64,000 nucleotides of DNA from Photorhabdus noenieputensis (GCF_018448935.1 NZ_RCWC01000007.1:102077-166076); one strand, 5' to 3'. Counted from the stretch's first letter, positions 8,963 to 18,748 are shown. A program made the numbers and translations. Notes: a model not told the origin generated them from the letters alone.

Positions 8963-8985
8963 AAAAAGTATGTTGTAACTAATTG
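8963..8985 (+). promoter_or_regulatory. Ter replication-arrest site overlapping the tus promoter
   Basis: AGTATGTTGTAACTAA is identical to the core of Escherichia coli TerA/TerB, and by my alignment about 19 of 23 bases agree with TerB as I remember it. It lies 10 bp before the tus start codon, as TerB does in E. coli, where bound Tus both blocks replication forks from one direction and represses its own gene. Both roles are inferred here from position and sequence. Confidence 0.93.
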
Positions 8986-8995
8986 TGTTATTCAA

Positions 8996-9922
8996 ATGAG
9001 TAAATATTTATCAATCGAAGATTTGAATAGTTGTTTTCAAAAACAAGAGAACAAGTTGAAACAACTGCATGAACAATTAAATAGCTATTCTCTGGCGGCC
9101 GCTCATGTGTTTATTCTGCCTGATGTAGAAAAAGGTAATGAACATGAGCCAATAACGGAAATAATTGTTAATGAAACGACGGGTAATGACGCATTAAATA
9201 TAGGGTTAAGTCATTACCAGAAGCTATTTATATATCACAATAACCAAAATATCAGTAGTAAAGCTGCCGTTCGCCTTCCCGGTGTATTATGTTTTTCTGT
9301 AAACCAACAGCAATATCGCTCTGCTTTACTATTGATTGAGGAAATAAATAAGTTGAAAGCAGAACTTGAACATATCGTAACAGTGCAATCAGGGGTAGAT
9401 AAAGAACAGCGGTTTGAGTTTGTTCACAGTCAGTTACATGGTCTGATAACTTTAAACGCTTACAGAACCATCACTCCCCTTCTCAATCCCGATTCAGTTC
9501 GCTTTGGTTGGGCAAATAAAAATATCATCAATAAAGTCACAAAAGATCAAATTCTGCAACGTTTGGAGAAAAGCTATAACTCTGGACGTGCAGTTTCCCC
9601 CTATTCTCGTGAACAATGGGCAGCATTGGTCGCAAAAGAAATTATCGATATAAAAAAATTACCTGATGATGTGGTTTTAAAAATCAAGCGACCAGTGAAA
9701 GTACAACCCATTGCACGAGTCTGGTATGCGGAACAACAAAAACAGGTGCAGTATGCTTGTCCCCTGCCAATAATTGCATTTTATGTTAACTATGGCGATA
9801 ACCAACCAAAGATAGGGAGACTTGCTAACTATGATGCCAATGCCATAGTCCATCGCTATAAACCCAAAGCCAAACCACTGGAATTGGTTATTCCAAGGCT
9901 ACATTTATATCGTGAGATTTAG
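8996..9922 (+). CDS. tus: DNA replication terminus site-binding protein Tus
   Basis: 308 residues against 309 in E. coli. The ATG at 8996 (MSKYLSIEDLN) lines up with the known N-terminus MARYDLVDRLN; the upstream ATG at 8951 would place the Ter site inside the gene. Highly conserved blocks are SSKAAVRLPGVLC, HIVTVQSG, LITLNAYRT, RFGWANK, LKIKRPVKVQPIARVWY, HRYKPKAKP and the C-terminal IPRLHLY. Tus binds Ter sites as a monomer and blocks DnaB helicase from one side. The Ter site upstream implies autorepression. No good Shine-Dalgarno sequence is visible. Confidence 0.97.
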   Translation: MSKYLSIEDLNSCFQKQENKLKQLHEQLNSYSLAAAHVFILPDVEKGNEHEPITEIIVNETTGNDALNIGLSHYQKLFIYHNNQNISSKAAVRLPGVLCFSVNQQQYRSALLLIEEINKLKAELEHIVTVQSGVDKEQRFEFVHSQLHGLITLNAYRTITPLLNPDSVRFGWANKNIINKVTKDQILQRLEKSYNSGRAVSPYSREQWAALVAKEIIDIKKLPDDVVLKIKRPVKVQPIARVWYAEQQKQVQYACPLPIIAFYVNYGDNQPKIGRLANYDANAIVHRYKPKAKPLELVIPRLHLYREI

Positions 9923-10002
9923 TGCATGTTGCTTATTTGACCGAGGAGGTGCTTATGCAAGTCAGGAACAGGCAATGCCAGCAACATATTCACGTTATTG
10001 AT

Positions 10003-10191
10003 TCAACTAAGAATTACGGTCAGTCGGGCCAGAACGTCATCCATGATTTTTGCAGGCACATGCTCAAGCCGCTTTCCGCCCCGTGCGCCCATGTCAATTG
10101 TGCGCGGCTGATCGCAGCGCACAACGCCGGTTGTACGTGTACCAGCACCGTCCAGCGGTACGGGCAAAATTACCACTGCTGGTAATTACGT
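10003..10191 (-). pseudogene. Remnant of a MazF/PemK/ChpB-type toxin gene (frameshifted C-terminal part)
   Basis: On the minus strand, TSSGNFARTAG in one frame is followed, one frame over, by LDGAGTRTTGVVRCDQPRT and KRLEHVPAKIMDDVLARL, ending at a stop at 10003. These are the conserved C-terminal blocks of PemK/ChpB-like mRNA endoribonucleases. The frame changes between ARTAG and LDGAG, where an intact member has a few extra residues, so a small deletion destroyed it. The N-terminal half is replaced by the adjacent PRiA4-type fragment and no antitoxin gene is present. It is clearly non-functional as it stands. Confidence 0.75.
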
Positions 10192-10512
10192 CAAGCAATG
10201 CCAGTGTTTTATCAGCTTCATCGCCTAACGTCGCGTCGGGCATTCTATTTCCGGCCAAACAAAATGGGGACGTTAAATTAGAATTTTCGAGAACCGTTTC
10301 AATACGGATATCATGAATCCAGTGTTCGAAAAAGTTGTACTCGTAGGTAAAACGGTCACCGGCATCAAATTCAAAGTCATTCAGCATGATTTTGTAAGGA
10401 TTGTCAGGAAACCCAATCCCACCGGAGTAGGAAATACCGTAATTTTTGCCATAAATACGGAATTGATGCAGATGATCATCCTGCCCCTGGACTTTGGCAT
10501 GGATTCCCGTTT
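10192..10512 (-). pseudogene. Remnant of a plasmid pRiA4b ORF-3-like protein
   Basis: On the minus strand DDHLHQFRIYGKNYGISYSG, KIMLNDFEFDAGDRFTYEYN and FEHWIHDIRIETVLE are the core blocks of the pRiA4b ORF-3 family (function unknown, often linked to mobile elements). A stop about 20 codons before DDHLHQ and the absence of the family's N-terminal strand show 5' truncation. At the other end, after DEADKTLALL, the frame runs directly into the MazF-like remnant. The open frame across the two is therefore a chance fusion of fragments. Confidence 0.75.
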
Positions 10513-10546
10513 AGTAAAGGCAAAAAATAATTTAAAGATCGTGAAA

Positions 10547-10573
10547 TAAAAAACCGGAGCACTCGTCTCCGGT
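10547..10573 (-). terminator. Rho-independent terminator of fumC
   Basis: On the minus strand ACCGGAG-(ACGAGTG)-CTCCGGT is followed by a run of T. It lies 25-50 nt after the fumC stop codon. Confidence 0.9.
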
Positions 10574-10597
10574 CAGCTTTTCATGGCTAAACAACTA

Positions 10598-11992
10598 TTA
10601 TTTCAAACTGCCAACCATATCTTCTGGACGAACCCACTCATCAAACTCAGCTTCTGTCAGATAACCCAATTTCATCGCCGACTGTTTCAATGTCAGCCCT
10701 TCTTTATGGGCTTTCTTAGCAATTTCGGCGGCTTTGTCATAACCGATATGTGTATTCAGCGCCGTTACTAACATCAGAGATTCATTCAGCAACTGAGTAA
10801 TGCGATCACGGTTAGGTTCGATACCAACTGCACAATGTTCATTGAAGCTGTGCATACCATCAGCCAGCAAGCGAATGGATTGCAGGAAGTTATTAATCAC
10901 CATTGGGCGGAACACGTTTAGCTCAAAGTTGCCCGATGCACCACCAATATTAATAGCAACATCATTACCCATCACCTGAGCACAAAGCATAGTCACCGCT
11001 TCACACTGAGTTGGGTTAACTTTACCTGGCATGATTGAACTACCCGGTTCATTTTCAGGAATTGAAATTTCGCCGATACCACAGCGAGGACCGGAAGCCA
11101 ACCAACGAACATCGTTTGCAATCTTCATCATGGATGCAGCCAGACCTTTTAATGCGCCATGAGAATGAACCAGAGCATCACAAGTCGCCAGTGCTTCAAA
11201 TTTATTTGGTGCAGTGACAAACGGATGGCTGGTCAGTTCAGCCAATTTCTTAGCAACACGAACAGCATATTCAGGATGAGTATTTAAACCGGTGCCAACC
11301 GCAGTTCCCCCTAGTGCCAGTTCACAAACATGGGGAATACTGTCTTCAATGTGTTTCAGGTTATGCGTTAGCATTGCCGCCCAACCAGAAATTTCCTGAC
11401 CAAGGGTCAATGGCGTCGCATCTTGCAAGTGTGTACGACCAATTTTAACGATATCCTTATAAGCTTCTGCTTTATCAGCCAATGTTTTTTGTAATATTTT
11501 CAGCTCAGGGATAAGGTGTTCACGCAGCGCGATAACAGCGGCAACATGCATTGCTGTTGGAAAAACATCGTTAGAACTCTGACTTTTATTTACATCATCG
11601 TTAGGATGGATAAGGCGTTCATTCCCCCTCACCCCGCCAAGGATCTCGCTACCACGGTTCGCCAACACTTCGTTCATGTTCATGTTACTTTGTGTTCCAG
11701 AACCGGTCTGCCAGATAGCAAGCGGAAATTCTGTCGGATGTTTACCTTCCAGCACCTCTTTCGCAGCAGCAATAATTGCCTCTCCACGTTCTTGCGGTAG
11801 AAGGCCCAAATCCATATTGACACTGGCCGCAGCCTGTTTGGTCAACGCCAGAGCATGAATTAATGCAACCGGCATTTTCTCCTGCGAAATGCGGAAATGC
11901 TCAAGTGAGCGTTGAGTTTGCGCTCCCCACAATTGGTCAGCAGGTACTTCGATAGGCCCCATTGAGTCTTTTTCAATGCGAGTGGCTGCCAT
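10598..11992 (-). CDS. fumC: Class II fumarate hydratase
   Basis: 464 residues (467 in E. coli). It shows the class II signature [16 protein letters not shown], the substrate-binding block [13 protein letters not shown], the acid/base region [16 protein letters not shown], and [11 protein letters not shown]. The enzyme interconverts fumarate and malate in the TCA cycle, is iron-free and forms homotetramers in the cytosol. AAGGAGAG precedes the ATG. Single-gene unit with its own terminator. In E. coli fumC also neighbours tus. Confidence 0.98.
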   Translation of the reverse strand: MAATRIEKDSMGPIEVPADQLWGAQTQRSLEHFRISQEKMPVALIHALALTKQAAASVNMDLGLLPQERGEAIIAAAKEVLEGKHPTEFPLAIWQTGSGTQSNMNMNEVLANRGSEILGGVRGNERLIHPNDDVNKSQSSNDVFPTAMHVAAVIALREHLIPELKILQKTLADKAEAYKDIVKIGRTHLQDATPLTLGQEISGWAAMLTHNLKHIEDSIPHVCELALGGTAVGTGLNTHPEYAVRVAKKLAELTSHPFVTAPNKFEALATCDALVHSHGALKGLAASMMKIANDVRWLASGPRCGIGEISIPENEPGSSIMPGKVNPTQCEAVTMLCAQVMGNDVAINIGGASGNFELNVFRPMVINNFLQSIRLLADGMHSFNEHCAVGIEPNRDRITQLLNESLMLVTALNTHIGYDKAAEIAKKAHKEGLTLKQSAMKLGYLTEAEFDEWVRPEDMVGSLK

Positions 11993-12171
11993 TACTATCT
12001 CTCCTTAACACACAGAATAATCGAATATGCATAATCAGTCTTTGCAGATAAACTGATTAACATTCTGTTATCATGCCACATATTAGTTCCTGATTATGCC
12101 AACCAAGTCGTATTTATCGTATTGTGGTAGAAAGGAAATAGATTGATTTTTTTAAAAAGAGAGTAACGGCC

Positions 12172-13344
12172 ATGTTGAAGATGATAAATCAGATCCAGCA
12201 CTATTCATGGGGAAGCCAAACTGCCCTGACGGATATTTATGGTGTTGAAAATCCAGATAATCTGCCAATGGCTGAATTATGGATGGGTGCCCATCCTAAA
12301 AGCAGTTCATTTGTAACCAATCCTGAAACAGGAAAACCAATCGCCTTAAATGAATTAATAGCCAGTGATCCGGAAAAATATCTGGGGAAAAAAGTTTCAG
12401 ATAGATTTCACCGTTTGCCTTTCCTATTTAAGGTATTGTGCGCGGCTCAACCTCTCTCAATTCAGGTTCATCCTGATAAAAAATCCGCAGAAGATGGTTT
12501 TGTCAAAGAGAATATCGCCGGTATTCCGTTGGATTCACCCAAAAGAAATTACAAAGATGATAACCATAAGCCCGAATTGGTTTATGCTCTTACCCCCTTC
12601 CGGGCAATGAATGGATTTCGGCCATTAAACGAAATCGCGCAATTACTGGAATTTGTTACTGCGGCCCATCCCAAGATTCCGTACTTTATTCAAACACCAA
12701 ATGAACAGAATCTTGCCTGCTTATTTTCCCAATTGCTTAATATGAGTGGTAAACAAAAGCAGTTAGCCCTTGGCGTATTAAAATCAGCGTTAAACAGTCG
12801 GCTCGGTGAACCTTGGGATTCCATCAAGAAAATGACAGCGTTTTACCCTGACGATAATGGCCTGTTTATTCCACTTTTACTTAATGTCATCGAGCTTGAA
12901 CCAGGTCAAGCCATGTTTCTCTGTGCACGCACGCCTCACGCTTATCTGGAAGGCGTTGCTCTTGAAGTTATGGCAAACTCAGATAATGTCCTACGAGCAG
13001 GCTTGACCAATAAATATATCGATATTCCCGAGTTAATGGCAAACCTTGATTTTGTGTCAAAACCAGCAGACACCTTATTTACTCTGCCAAAACAGGAAAA
13101 AACAGCGGAAAACTTCCCTATTCCAGTAGATGATTTTGCATTTTCTATTTATTCTCTATCAGAGCAGCCAATTAAACTGGATAACAATTCAGCATCGATT
13201 GTTTTTTGTGTTGAAGGTCAAACAGTTATACAATCTGGAGAACACCAATTAAGAATTTTCCCAGGTGAGTCAGTATTTATATCTGCTGCCGAAAAGGCTG
13301 TGATTATTCAGGGTGATGGTTTTACCGCCCAGGTTTTTAATTAA
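12172..13344 (+). CDS. manA: Mannose-6-phosphate isomerase, class I
   Basis: 390 residues, aligning end to end with E. coli ManA. Key blocks are NQIQHYSWGS at the start, MAELWMGAHPKSS, LCAAQPLSIQVHPDK (zinc-ligand region), DDNHKPELVYALTPF and LEVMANSDNVLRAGLT. It interconverts mannose-6-phosphate and fructose-6-phosphate, using zinc, and feeds GDP-mannose and surface polysaccharide synthesis. The ATG at 12172 is used because the homologous N-terminus starts here. A terminator follows, then ydgA, the same order as in enterobacteria. Confidence 0.97.
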   Translation: MLKMINQIQHYSWGSQTALTDIYGVENPDNLPMAELWMGAHPKSSSFVTNPETGKPIALNELIASDPEKYLGKKVSDRFHRLPFLFKVLCAAQPLSIQVHPDKKSAEDGFVKENIAGIPLDSPKRNYKDDNHKPELVYALTPFRAMNGFRPLNEIAQLLEFVTAAHPKIPYFIQTPNEQNLACLFSQLLNMSGKQKQLALGVLKSALNSRLGEPWDSIKKMTAFYPDDNGLFIPLLLNVIELEPGQAMFLCARTPHAYLEGVALEVMANSDNVLRAGLTNKYIDIPELMANLDFVSKPADTLFTLPKQEKTAENFPIPVDDFAFSIYSLSEQPIKLDNNSASIVFCVEGQTVIQSGEHQLRIFPGESVFISAAEKAVIIQGDGFTAQVFN

Positions 13345-13376
13345 TAATGCCAATCTGGGCCTGAAACTTATTCACA

Positions 13377-13425
13377 GGCCGTTAAGCACTGCTTAAATTC
13401 CAAGTGATGCTAACGGCCGTTTTTA
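13377..13425 (+). terminator. Terminator hairpin after manA
   Basis: GGCCGTTA (13377-13384) pairs with TAACGGCC (13411-13418) and is followed by GTTTTTATA. Confidence 0.75.
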
Positions 13426-13483
13426 TACTAGAGGGCACATATTACTTACTACAAAGTATGTGCTAAAAGGATGGATTTCCATT

Positions 13484-15037
13484 ATGAAAAAATCGTTAGT
13501 GGCCGTAGGCATTATTGTTGCTTTAGGAGCAGCTTGGACTGGGGCTTCATGGTATACAGGCAAGCAGATTGAACAACGTATAGATCAATCTATTTCCCGC
13601 GCTAATGCTGAAATGAAAAAAGCTTTCCCTGAAACAGGTCTGATGTTACAGAGTAAAGATTTCCACCGTGGCGTGTTCAGTTCTGACGTCCGCCTCATTT
13701 TGACAGTTAAAGATGGCGTTGGAAACGCAGAAATTAAACCAGGTGAAGAGATTTCAATTAAGTCTGTGATTGATCACGGCCCTTTCCCACTTGCACAAGT
13801 GAAAAAATTAACCTTAATTCCTAGTCTGGCTTCCGTTCATTCCGAACTGGAGAATAATGGAGCTTTAAAACCACTGTTTGAAATCACTAAAGGAAAATCG
13901 CTGCTTACTTCTGACTCACGTGTCAGTTATAGTGGTTCTGTTATTTCTGATGTTGATATCATCCCTGTCGATCTTGAAAAAAATGGCGCTAAGTTTAATT
14001 TTTCTGGTGCCAAACTGACTTCCGATCTTAGCCGTGATCTGAAAGAGATATCACTGGCAATCAAGAGTGACCAGTTAGCCATCAATAAAAATGACGAAAA
14101 TTTCCTTGTCAAAGGCATTGATTTAAATCTGTCCAATAAAAAAGGCAAATTTGATATCTACGTTGGCGATCAAAGCATTAAAATTCAGGAAATCAGCCTA
14201 AAAGGCATCGGCAATGAAGATATGATGCTTTCCGGTATTAAAATAGATTCAAATATCGGTGAAGATGAAACTAATCTGAAAGGGAAAATCACTTACAGTT
14301 TAGATGCTCTCAAACTGAAAAATATTGATTTTGGTTCTGGTAAGTTTGCAATTACCGCGGATCGTCTGGATGGTGAAGCCGTGCGTAAGTTTACTCAAGC
14401 TTACAATGATGCAGCCGCCAAATCACTCTCTTCTGGTGATCTCTCTTCTGATGCGGCAGATACCGCTATTATTGACGCAGTATTGTCTAACCTGCCTATT
14501 TTGCTGAAAAACAATCCACAATTTGGTATCGAACCATTAACCTGGAAAAATGCCAAAGGTGAAAGCACCATTAATTACCACGTGAGTTTGAAGAGCTTAC
14601 CGAAAGATAAAAGTAGCTTGTATTCAATGAAAACAGAAGAAGCTATCCGCACTTTAATTCAGAACATGTCTCTGAATGTCACATTACCAAGACCTATGAT
14701 GATTGAGTTTTCCACTCAGTCAATGATAATGAATGGCATGGATAAAACAAAGGCTGAACAGAATGCTGAACAACAGATAAATCAGTTTGAACAATTAGGA
14801 CAACTGTTTAAAATTACCACGGTTGATAAAGATGCTATCAGCATTAAGTTTAACTATGCAGACGGTAATGTAGAAATGAACGGTAAGAAAATGCCCTTAC
14901 ATCAGTTCCTGTCTGAATACTATTTATCCGACGACTCTTCTGATGACGACGAAGCACCAGAGCAAACAATGCCAGAAGACGACACCCACGACAGTGGAAA
15001 AGTAAAAGCAGAAGGTACTGTGCAACCTGCGCAGTAA
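13484..15037 (+). CDS. ydgA: YdgA family protein (DUF945)
   Basis: 517 residues. The start [20 protein letters not shown] is chosen because it matches E. coli YdgA and has AAGGATG upstream; an in-frame start at 13460 adds 8 residues. Residues 1-20 form a signal anchor, so the bulk lies in the periplasm or inner membrane. Conserved blocks include YHRGVFSS-like [32 protein letters not shown] and the dense periplasmic repeats of DUF945. The C-terminus is an acidic tail ([18 protein letters not shown]) that I do not recall in the E. coli protein. No biochemical function is established. Confidence 0.9.
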   Translation: MKKSLVAVGIIVALGAAWTGASWYTGKQIEQRIDQSISRANAEMKKAFPETGLMLQSKDFHRGVFSSDVRLILTVKDGVGNAEIKPGEEISIKSVIDHGPFPLAQVKKLTLIPSLASVHSELENNGALKPLFEITKGKSLLTSDSRVSYSGSVISDVDIIPVDLEKNGAKFNFSGAKLTSDLSRDLKEISLAIKSDQLAINKNDENFLVKGIDLNLSNKKGKFDIYVGDQSIKIQEISLKGIGNEDMMLSGIKIDSNIGEDETNLKGKITYSLDALKLKNIDFGSGKFAITADRLDGEAVRKFTQAYNDAAAKSLSSGDLSSDAADTAIIDAVLSNLPILLKNNPQFGIEPLTWKNAKGESTINYHVSLKSLPKDKSSLYSMKTEEAIRTLIQNMSLNVTLPRPMMIEFSTQSMIMNGMDKTKAEQNAEQQINQFEQLGQLFKITTVDKDAISIKFNYADGNVEMNGKKMPLHQFLSEYYLSDDSSDDDEAPEQTMPEDDTHDSGKVKAEGTVQPAQ

Positions 15038-15064
15038 AACGCGCCCATAAACGTTTTGTTAAAT

Positions 15065-15095
15065 TGCCAGTCAACGCATGTGACTGGCATTTTTA
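15065..15095 (+). terminator. Rho-independent terminator of ydgA
   Basis: TGCCAGTC-(AACGCATGT)-GACTGGCA followed by TTTTT. It ends about 20 nt before the add start codon. Confidence 0.92.
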
Positions 15096-15114
15096 TATAA
15101 AAAAGGACTGGAAT

Positions 15115-16116
15115 ATGATTGACACAAAACTCCCACTGACAGATTTACACCGCCACCTTGATGGAAATATTCGGCCGGAGACTATCTTAGATCTTGCCAA
15201 CCAACATAATATTCAGCTTCCAGCAAACGATCTGGAATCACTACGCCCTCACGTACAAATTATTGAAAATGAACCAAGCTTGGTAAGCTTTTTGCAAAAA
15301 CTTGATTGGGGGGTGGCGGTACTGGCTGATTTGGACGCTTGCCGTCGTGTTGCAATTGAAAATGTTGAAGATGCCATCAATACTGGACTCGACTATGCTG
15401 AATTACGTTTTTCCCCTTATTACATGGCGATGAACCACAAATTGCCGGTTGAAGGGGTCGTTGAGGCGATTATTGATGGTATCCATTCTGCCCGTCAAAA
15501 TAACGACATCGACATTCGTCTTATTGGAATTTTAAGTAGAACTTTTGGTGAACAAGCCTGTACGCAGGAATTAGCTGCCCTGCTAGCCCATCGCCAACAT
15601 ATTACTGCATTAGATCTCGCAGGTGACGAATTAGGTTTTCCCGGCCATCTTTTTCAATCTCATTTTACCAAAGCCCGTGATGCTGGCTGGCACATAACCA
15701 TCCATGCCGGCGAAGCCGCTGGCGCTGAAAGTATTTGGCAAGCAATTAGAGAATTAGGGGCCACTCGTATTGGTCATGGGGTAAAAGCCATTACCGACCC
15801 CGTATTGATGGATTACTTGATTGAAAACCGTATTGGTATTGAATCCTGTTTAACCTCAAACCTTCAAACCAGCACCGTCAATTCTTTATTGGACCACCCA
15901 CTCAAACGATTCCTGGAAAAAGGTGTTCTTGCTTCCATTAATACCGATGATCCAGCAGTTGAAGGCATCGACATCCGACACGAATATGAAATTGCCGCAC
16001 CTGCCGCAGGTTTATCTATCGCGCAAATTCGCCAGGCTCAGATAAATGGGCTGGAAACTGCTTTTATCAGTGATGCAGAAAAACAGATATTACGCATGAA
16101 AGCAGCAAGTCGCTAA
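15115..16116 (+). CDS. add: Adenosine deaminase
   Basis: 333 residues, as in E. coli. The start [18 protein letters not shown] is used because it matches the known N-terminus and has AAGGA upstream; the longer frame would begin inside the ydgA terminator. Zinc and catalytic residues are visible in HRHLDGN, HAGEAAG (Glu acid), RIGHGVKA and SINTDDPAV (Asp pair). It deaminates adenosine and deoxyadenosine to inosine forms in purine salvage. A perfect hairpin CAGGAATGG/CCATTCCTG at 16129-16152 follows the stop. Confidence 0.97.
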   Translation: MIDTKLPLTDLHRHLDGNIRPETILDLANQHNIQLPANDLESLRPHVQIIENEPSLVSFLQKLDWGVAVLADLDACRRVAIENVEDAINTGLDYAELRFSPYYMAMNHKLPVEGVVEAIIDGIHSARQNNDIDIRLIGILSRTFGEQACTQELAALLAHRQHITALDLAGDELGFPGHLFQSHFTKARDAGWHITIHAGEAAGAESIWQAIRELGATRIGHGVKAITDPVLMDYLIENRIGIESCLTSNLQTSTVNSLLDHPLKRFLEKGVLASINTDDPAVEGIDIRHEYEIAAPAAGLSIAQIRQAQINGLETAFISDAEKQILRMKAASR

Positions 16117-16333
16117 ATATAAATAGCTCAGGAATGGAGTCTCCCATTCCTGATTATGGTTAATATTTGAAATATAATGTACAAATATGTAGTTCGTATA
16201 GTGCTGAATATGGACGTCACCGCAATATAAACGCGGTAATAGCTACATGATAGGTTCTAGTCGATTTTAGTAGATTTTTTGGTAATTTTGACCTTATGCT
16301 TTATCTATCAAAACACGTTAGGAGTTCTGGAAT

Positions 16334-16567
16334 ATGTCCGTATTGGATGGAGCGACAGCAGTAATAATTTGGCTGTTTATGATTTACGTATTGTATTTCA
16401 GTTATTTCTGGTATTTCTCTGTTCCGTTAGGCTTATTTTTTGTATTCATGACAGTTAAAACGGCTAAAACAGTAAAAATTAAATTTTTATGTGCTGGATT
16501 AGCGTTGTTTTTTTTAATTGCGCCAATTACTGCATTACTAAAATACAGGGAAATTTTTTATTTTTAG
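16334..16567 (+). CDS. Small two-to-three-helix membrane protein, unknown
   Basis: 77 residues with a good ribosome site (AGGAG 8-12 nt upstream of the ATG). It is almost wholly hydrophobic: segments at about 6-23, 25-42 and 50-70, split by a basic loop TVKTAKTVKIK. No family recognised. The neighbours are add upstream and a convergent glycosyltransferase. The combination of ribosome site and clean membrane pattern supports a real gene. Confidence 0.6.
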   Translation: MSVLDGATAVIIWLFMIYVLYFSYFWYFSVPLGLFFVFMTVKTAKTVKIKFLCAGLALFFLIAPITALLKYREIFYF

Positions 16568-16626
16568 TAATTTGATAGAAAGACGAACAGCAATTTTCAA
16601 CACCTGCGATAGCAACGTTAATCATA

Positions 16627-17484
16627 TTAACGATCCTTTTCGTTAGTGTTTTTTGAAATTATTACATCATTTAATTTAAATATATTCTCTTCTTTTATAA
16701 GCCAATCTGTCATTTCGTTACTATACTTCTCAGAAATATAATTTTTATTTTCTAAATTGGTTTTATAGTTTACATCATCATTTTCTGGATGAGACAGATG
16801 TACACCTTCTATCCCCTCAAACAAATGAAATTGAGAATTAGCTTTATGAAGCCGGAAACCAAGATCAATATCTTCACCACCCCATGATTTAAAGTTTTCA
16901 TCAAAACAGCCCACTTTTTCAAATAGTTTTTTTTCTACACTAAATATTGTTCCCCATAAAAAAACCCAGGGTGCAGGCATGGAGAATAATTTATAATTGA
17001 ATCTCGCATACGAGCTTTGGCGAATATCTTTGCCAACACCTAATTCTTTCATCCTTTTAATTGTACTGTCTACATCATCTAGGTCAACTTTTAGATCCCA
17101 CTTATTTTCAGAGTATAGACCGTATACATTTCCAATCGAAACTGATTGTGGGTTAGAGTTATGGAACTTGATCACACTCTTAACGAAATAGCTTGGCAAA
17201 AGTACGTCAGCGTCAATAAAAGCTAACAGCTCCCCTTTTGCATTCTTAGCTCCAATATTTCTCGCTCGGGCTACACGGAAACCTTCGTCAGGTACATATA
17301 TATACTTGAGTTTATAGTTATAAACTCGTTTAGTAACAGCAAGACAAGTTTCATCACTAGAACCATCATCTACAACTATTACTTCGAAGTCACTAAAGTC
17401 CGCGCTTTGCTTGTTTAATAAAGAGAGCAAAGACATTAGGCTTTCTTTTTTGTTATAAGAAGGGATGATTATACTTAGAGTCAT
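16627..17484 (-). CDS. Family 2 glycosyltransferase with galactosyltransferase-type C-terminus
   Basis: 285 residues. N-terminal GT-A fold: LSIIIPSYNKKESL, VIVVDDGSSDET, RARNIGAKNAKGELLAFIDADVLLP (the DxD-like metal site). The C-terminal part has FLWGTIFSVEKKLF, FDENFKSWGGEDIDLGFRL, the ED motif of the GT7-C/chondroitin-polymerase-like group. Such enzymes move a sugar from a nucleotide donor to a glycan or protein in the cytosol. It stands alone, with no polysaccharide cluster around it, so the acceptor is unknown. Confidence 0.85.
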   Translation of the reverse strand: MTLSIIIPSYNKKESLMSLLSLLNKQSADFSDFEVIVVDDGSSDETCLAVTKRVYNYKLKYIYVPDEGFRVARARNIGAKNAKGELLAFIDADVLLPSYFVKSVIKFHNSNPQSVSIGNVYGLYSENKWDLKVDLDDVDSTIKRMKELGVGKDIRQSSYARFNYKLFSMPAPWVFLWGTIFSVEKKLFEKVGCFDENFKSWGGEDIDLGFRLHKANSQFHLFEGIEGVHLSHPENDDVNYKTNLENKNYISEKYSNEMTDWLIKEENIFKLNDVIISKNTNEKDR

Positions 17485-17559
17485 AAATTCATTATTCCTT
17501 AATCTTAATTTTTATTTCAAGAATCTTGGTTTCTATCTCTTATTTCAAGCGCATGTTTA

Positions 17560-17754
17560 CTATTGATAGGTTATAGGACTACCTTTGCCTTTGAGGAAAC
17601 CAAGCTTGCGCTTAGGTTTATCTTCTCTATATGAGATGACTTTAACCAATTCATGACCATTCTTGGCGATCACTACAGGCTCATCAGTGCGAACGACTTC
17701 CTGGATAATTCTGGACAGGTTAATTTTCGCATCGTAGATGTTAACCTTTTCCAT
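17560..17754 (-). CDS. Phd/YefM-type antitoxin, apparently without its toxin
   Basis: 64 residues from the ATG at 17754 (MEKVNIYDAKINLSRIIQEV), with AGAGGT upstream; the longer frame adds an unlikely leader. The N-terminal half matches the Phd/YefM DNA-binding fold, including AKINLSRII and EPVVIAKNGHELVKVISY. The C-terminal KLGFLKGKG is the toxin-binding tail typical of antitoxins paired with VapC PIN toxins. A toxin gene should follow, but 17485-17559 holds none. It may be an orphan antitoxin or a leftover of a lost module. Confidence 0.8.
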   Translation of the reverse strand: MEKVNIYDAKINLSRIIQEVVRTDEPVVIAKNGHELVKVISYREDKPKRKLGFLKGKGSPITYQ

Positions 17755-17983
17755 AAAATGACCTCTTTTTGTACATATTTTAAACATAACCATTTTTATT
17801 GGTCTAGTCAATTTGGTTAGACTAATTTATTTTATTTAAAAATAAGATATTACTCACAAAAATCACACAAACATAAATCTTATTTATAATAAACAAGATT
17901 CTCATCTATAATATATAGAGTTCTAGAACTATTATTTTCCTATCAACATAACTGATTATTTACGTTTGTTTAAGGAGATGAAT

Positions 17984-18268
17984 ATGCCAGCAGCACAAGC
18001 TTACGCCCCACCTGGTTTTTGGGGACCTTGGGTTGATTTACAAGGATGGTCTAGTACTACTCATAATATTAGATATACTTTTGTAACAGAATCACAGATG
18101 CCATCCGCTTTTTCTGTTGAGATACAATATGTAGATCAGCCGGGGCCAAAAACTATACACGCTACAGGCCCAGGTGATTGCATGATACATGGAGGAGGAG
18201 CGGGAATAGACAGAATAAGATGTAAAAGCTTTTCTACAGGACAAAATGTTATTGTTACTTGGGATTAG
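17984..18268 (+). CDS. Uncharacterised 94-residue protein
   Basis: Starts MPAAQAYAPPGFWGPWVDLQ with an ideal ribosome site (AAGGAGATGAAT). No signal peptide or membrane helix. It is rich in aromatic and Gly residues and in beta-type segments, with two Cys (GDCMIHGGG and RIRCKSF), suggesting a small beta-sandwich, perhaps ligand-binding. I do not recognise the family. AT-rich flanks and accessory neighbours suggest an acquired gene. A hairpin follows at 18285-18314. Confidence 0.7.
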   Translation: MPAAQAYAPPGFWGPWVDLQGWSSTTHNIRYTFVTESQMPSAFSVEIQYVDQPGPKTIHATGPGDCMIHGGGAGIDRIRCKSFSTGQNVIVTWD

Positions 18269-18284
18269 TAACAATATACTACTA

Positions 18285-18314
18285 ATAGCCTTACTTAATT
18301 TTTAAGTGGGCTAT
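18285..18314 (+). terminator. Hairpin between the 94-residue gene and the lipoprotein gene
   Basis: ATAGCC (18285-18290) pairs with GGCTAT (18309-18314), and ACTTAA/TTAAGT pair inside. No T-run follows the right arm. Confidence 0.4.
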
Positions 18315-18346
18315 ATGTGGTTCTTAAATATGACAGGTTCGAAATT

Positions 18347-18748
18347 ATGAAAAATATATTTGTTATTATGATGTTCCTATCCGCAATAACTGGATGTTCC
18401 GATAAAAACAATCTAAATAGGCTAATTCAAACGAAAGAAGGGTTAAAATTTGAATTTCTATCCGGTGAAAAATTTATCTTAACCCAAGAGTGTACAGATC
18501 AAATTAATTATTTAGGATCACATGACGGAATGAATAATGAGTTATCATTAGTAGTGAAAAAAGATAAGCCATGTTTTCCTCGATTTAATGCTCTAATCAA
18601 TAAAAACATTGGGACCAAAATGACAGTATCATTTAACGGTATTCCTATGTTCACAACGACTATTCAAACCTCTTTATCTCCTTCGTTTAGAATGGGGGCA
18701 AATGATAAAAGACAAGCCATTGGTATTGTGAACACACTAAAAAATTAG
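18347..18748 (+). CDS. Putative lipoprotein
   Basis: 133 residues from the ATG at 18347 (MKNIFVIMMFLSAITGCSD). The signal peptide ends in lipobox ITGC, so Cys17 should be lipidated. The mature part has two more Cys (QECTDQ and DKPCFP) that could form a disulfide. The C-terminal stretch GTKMTVSFNGIPMFTT, then SFRMG, resembles the first periplasmic head subdomain of SecD by eye; this is a weak fold-level impression. No operon partner is certain. Confidence 0.75.
   Translation: MKNIFVIMMFLSAITGCSDKNNLNRLIQTKEGLKFEFLSGEKFILTQECTDQINYLGSHDGMNNELSLVVKKDKPCFPRFNALINKNIGTKMTVSFNGIPMFTTTIQTSLSPSFRMGANDKRQAIGIVNTLKN

Noticed and set aside
9922..10185. 87-codon plus-strand frame after tus
   Set aside because: It is antisense to the recognisable MazF-like remnant and has Cys- and His-rich chance composition.
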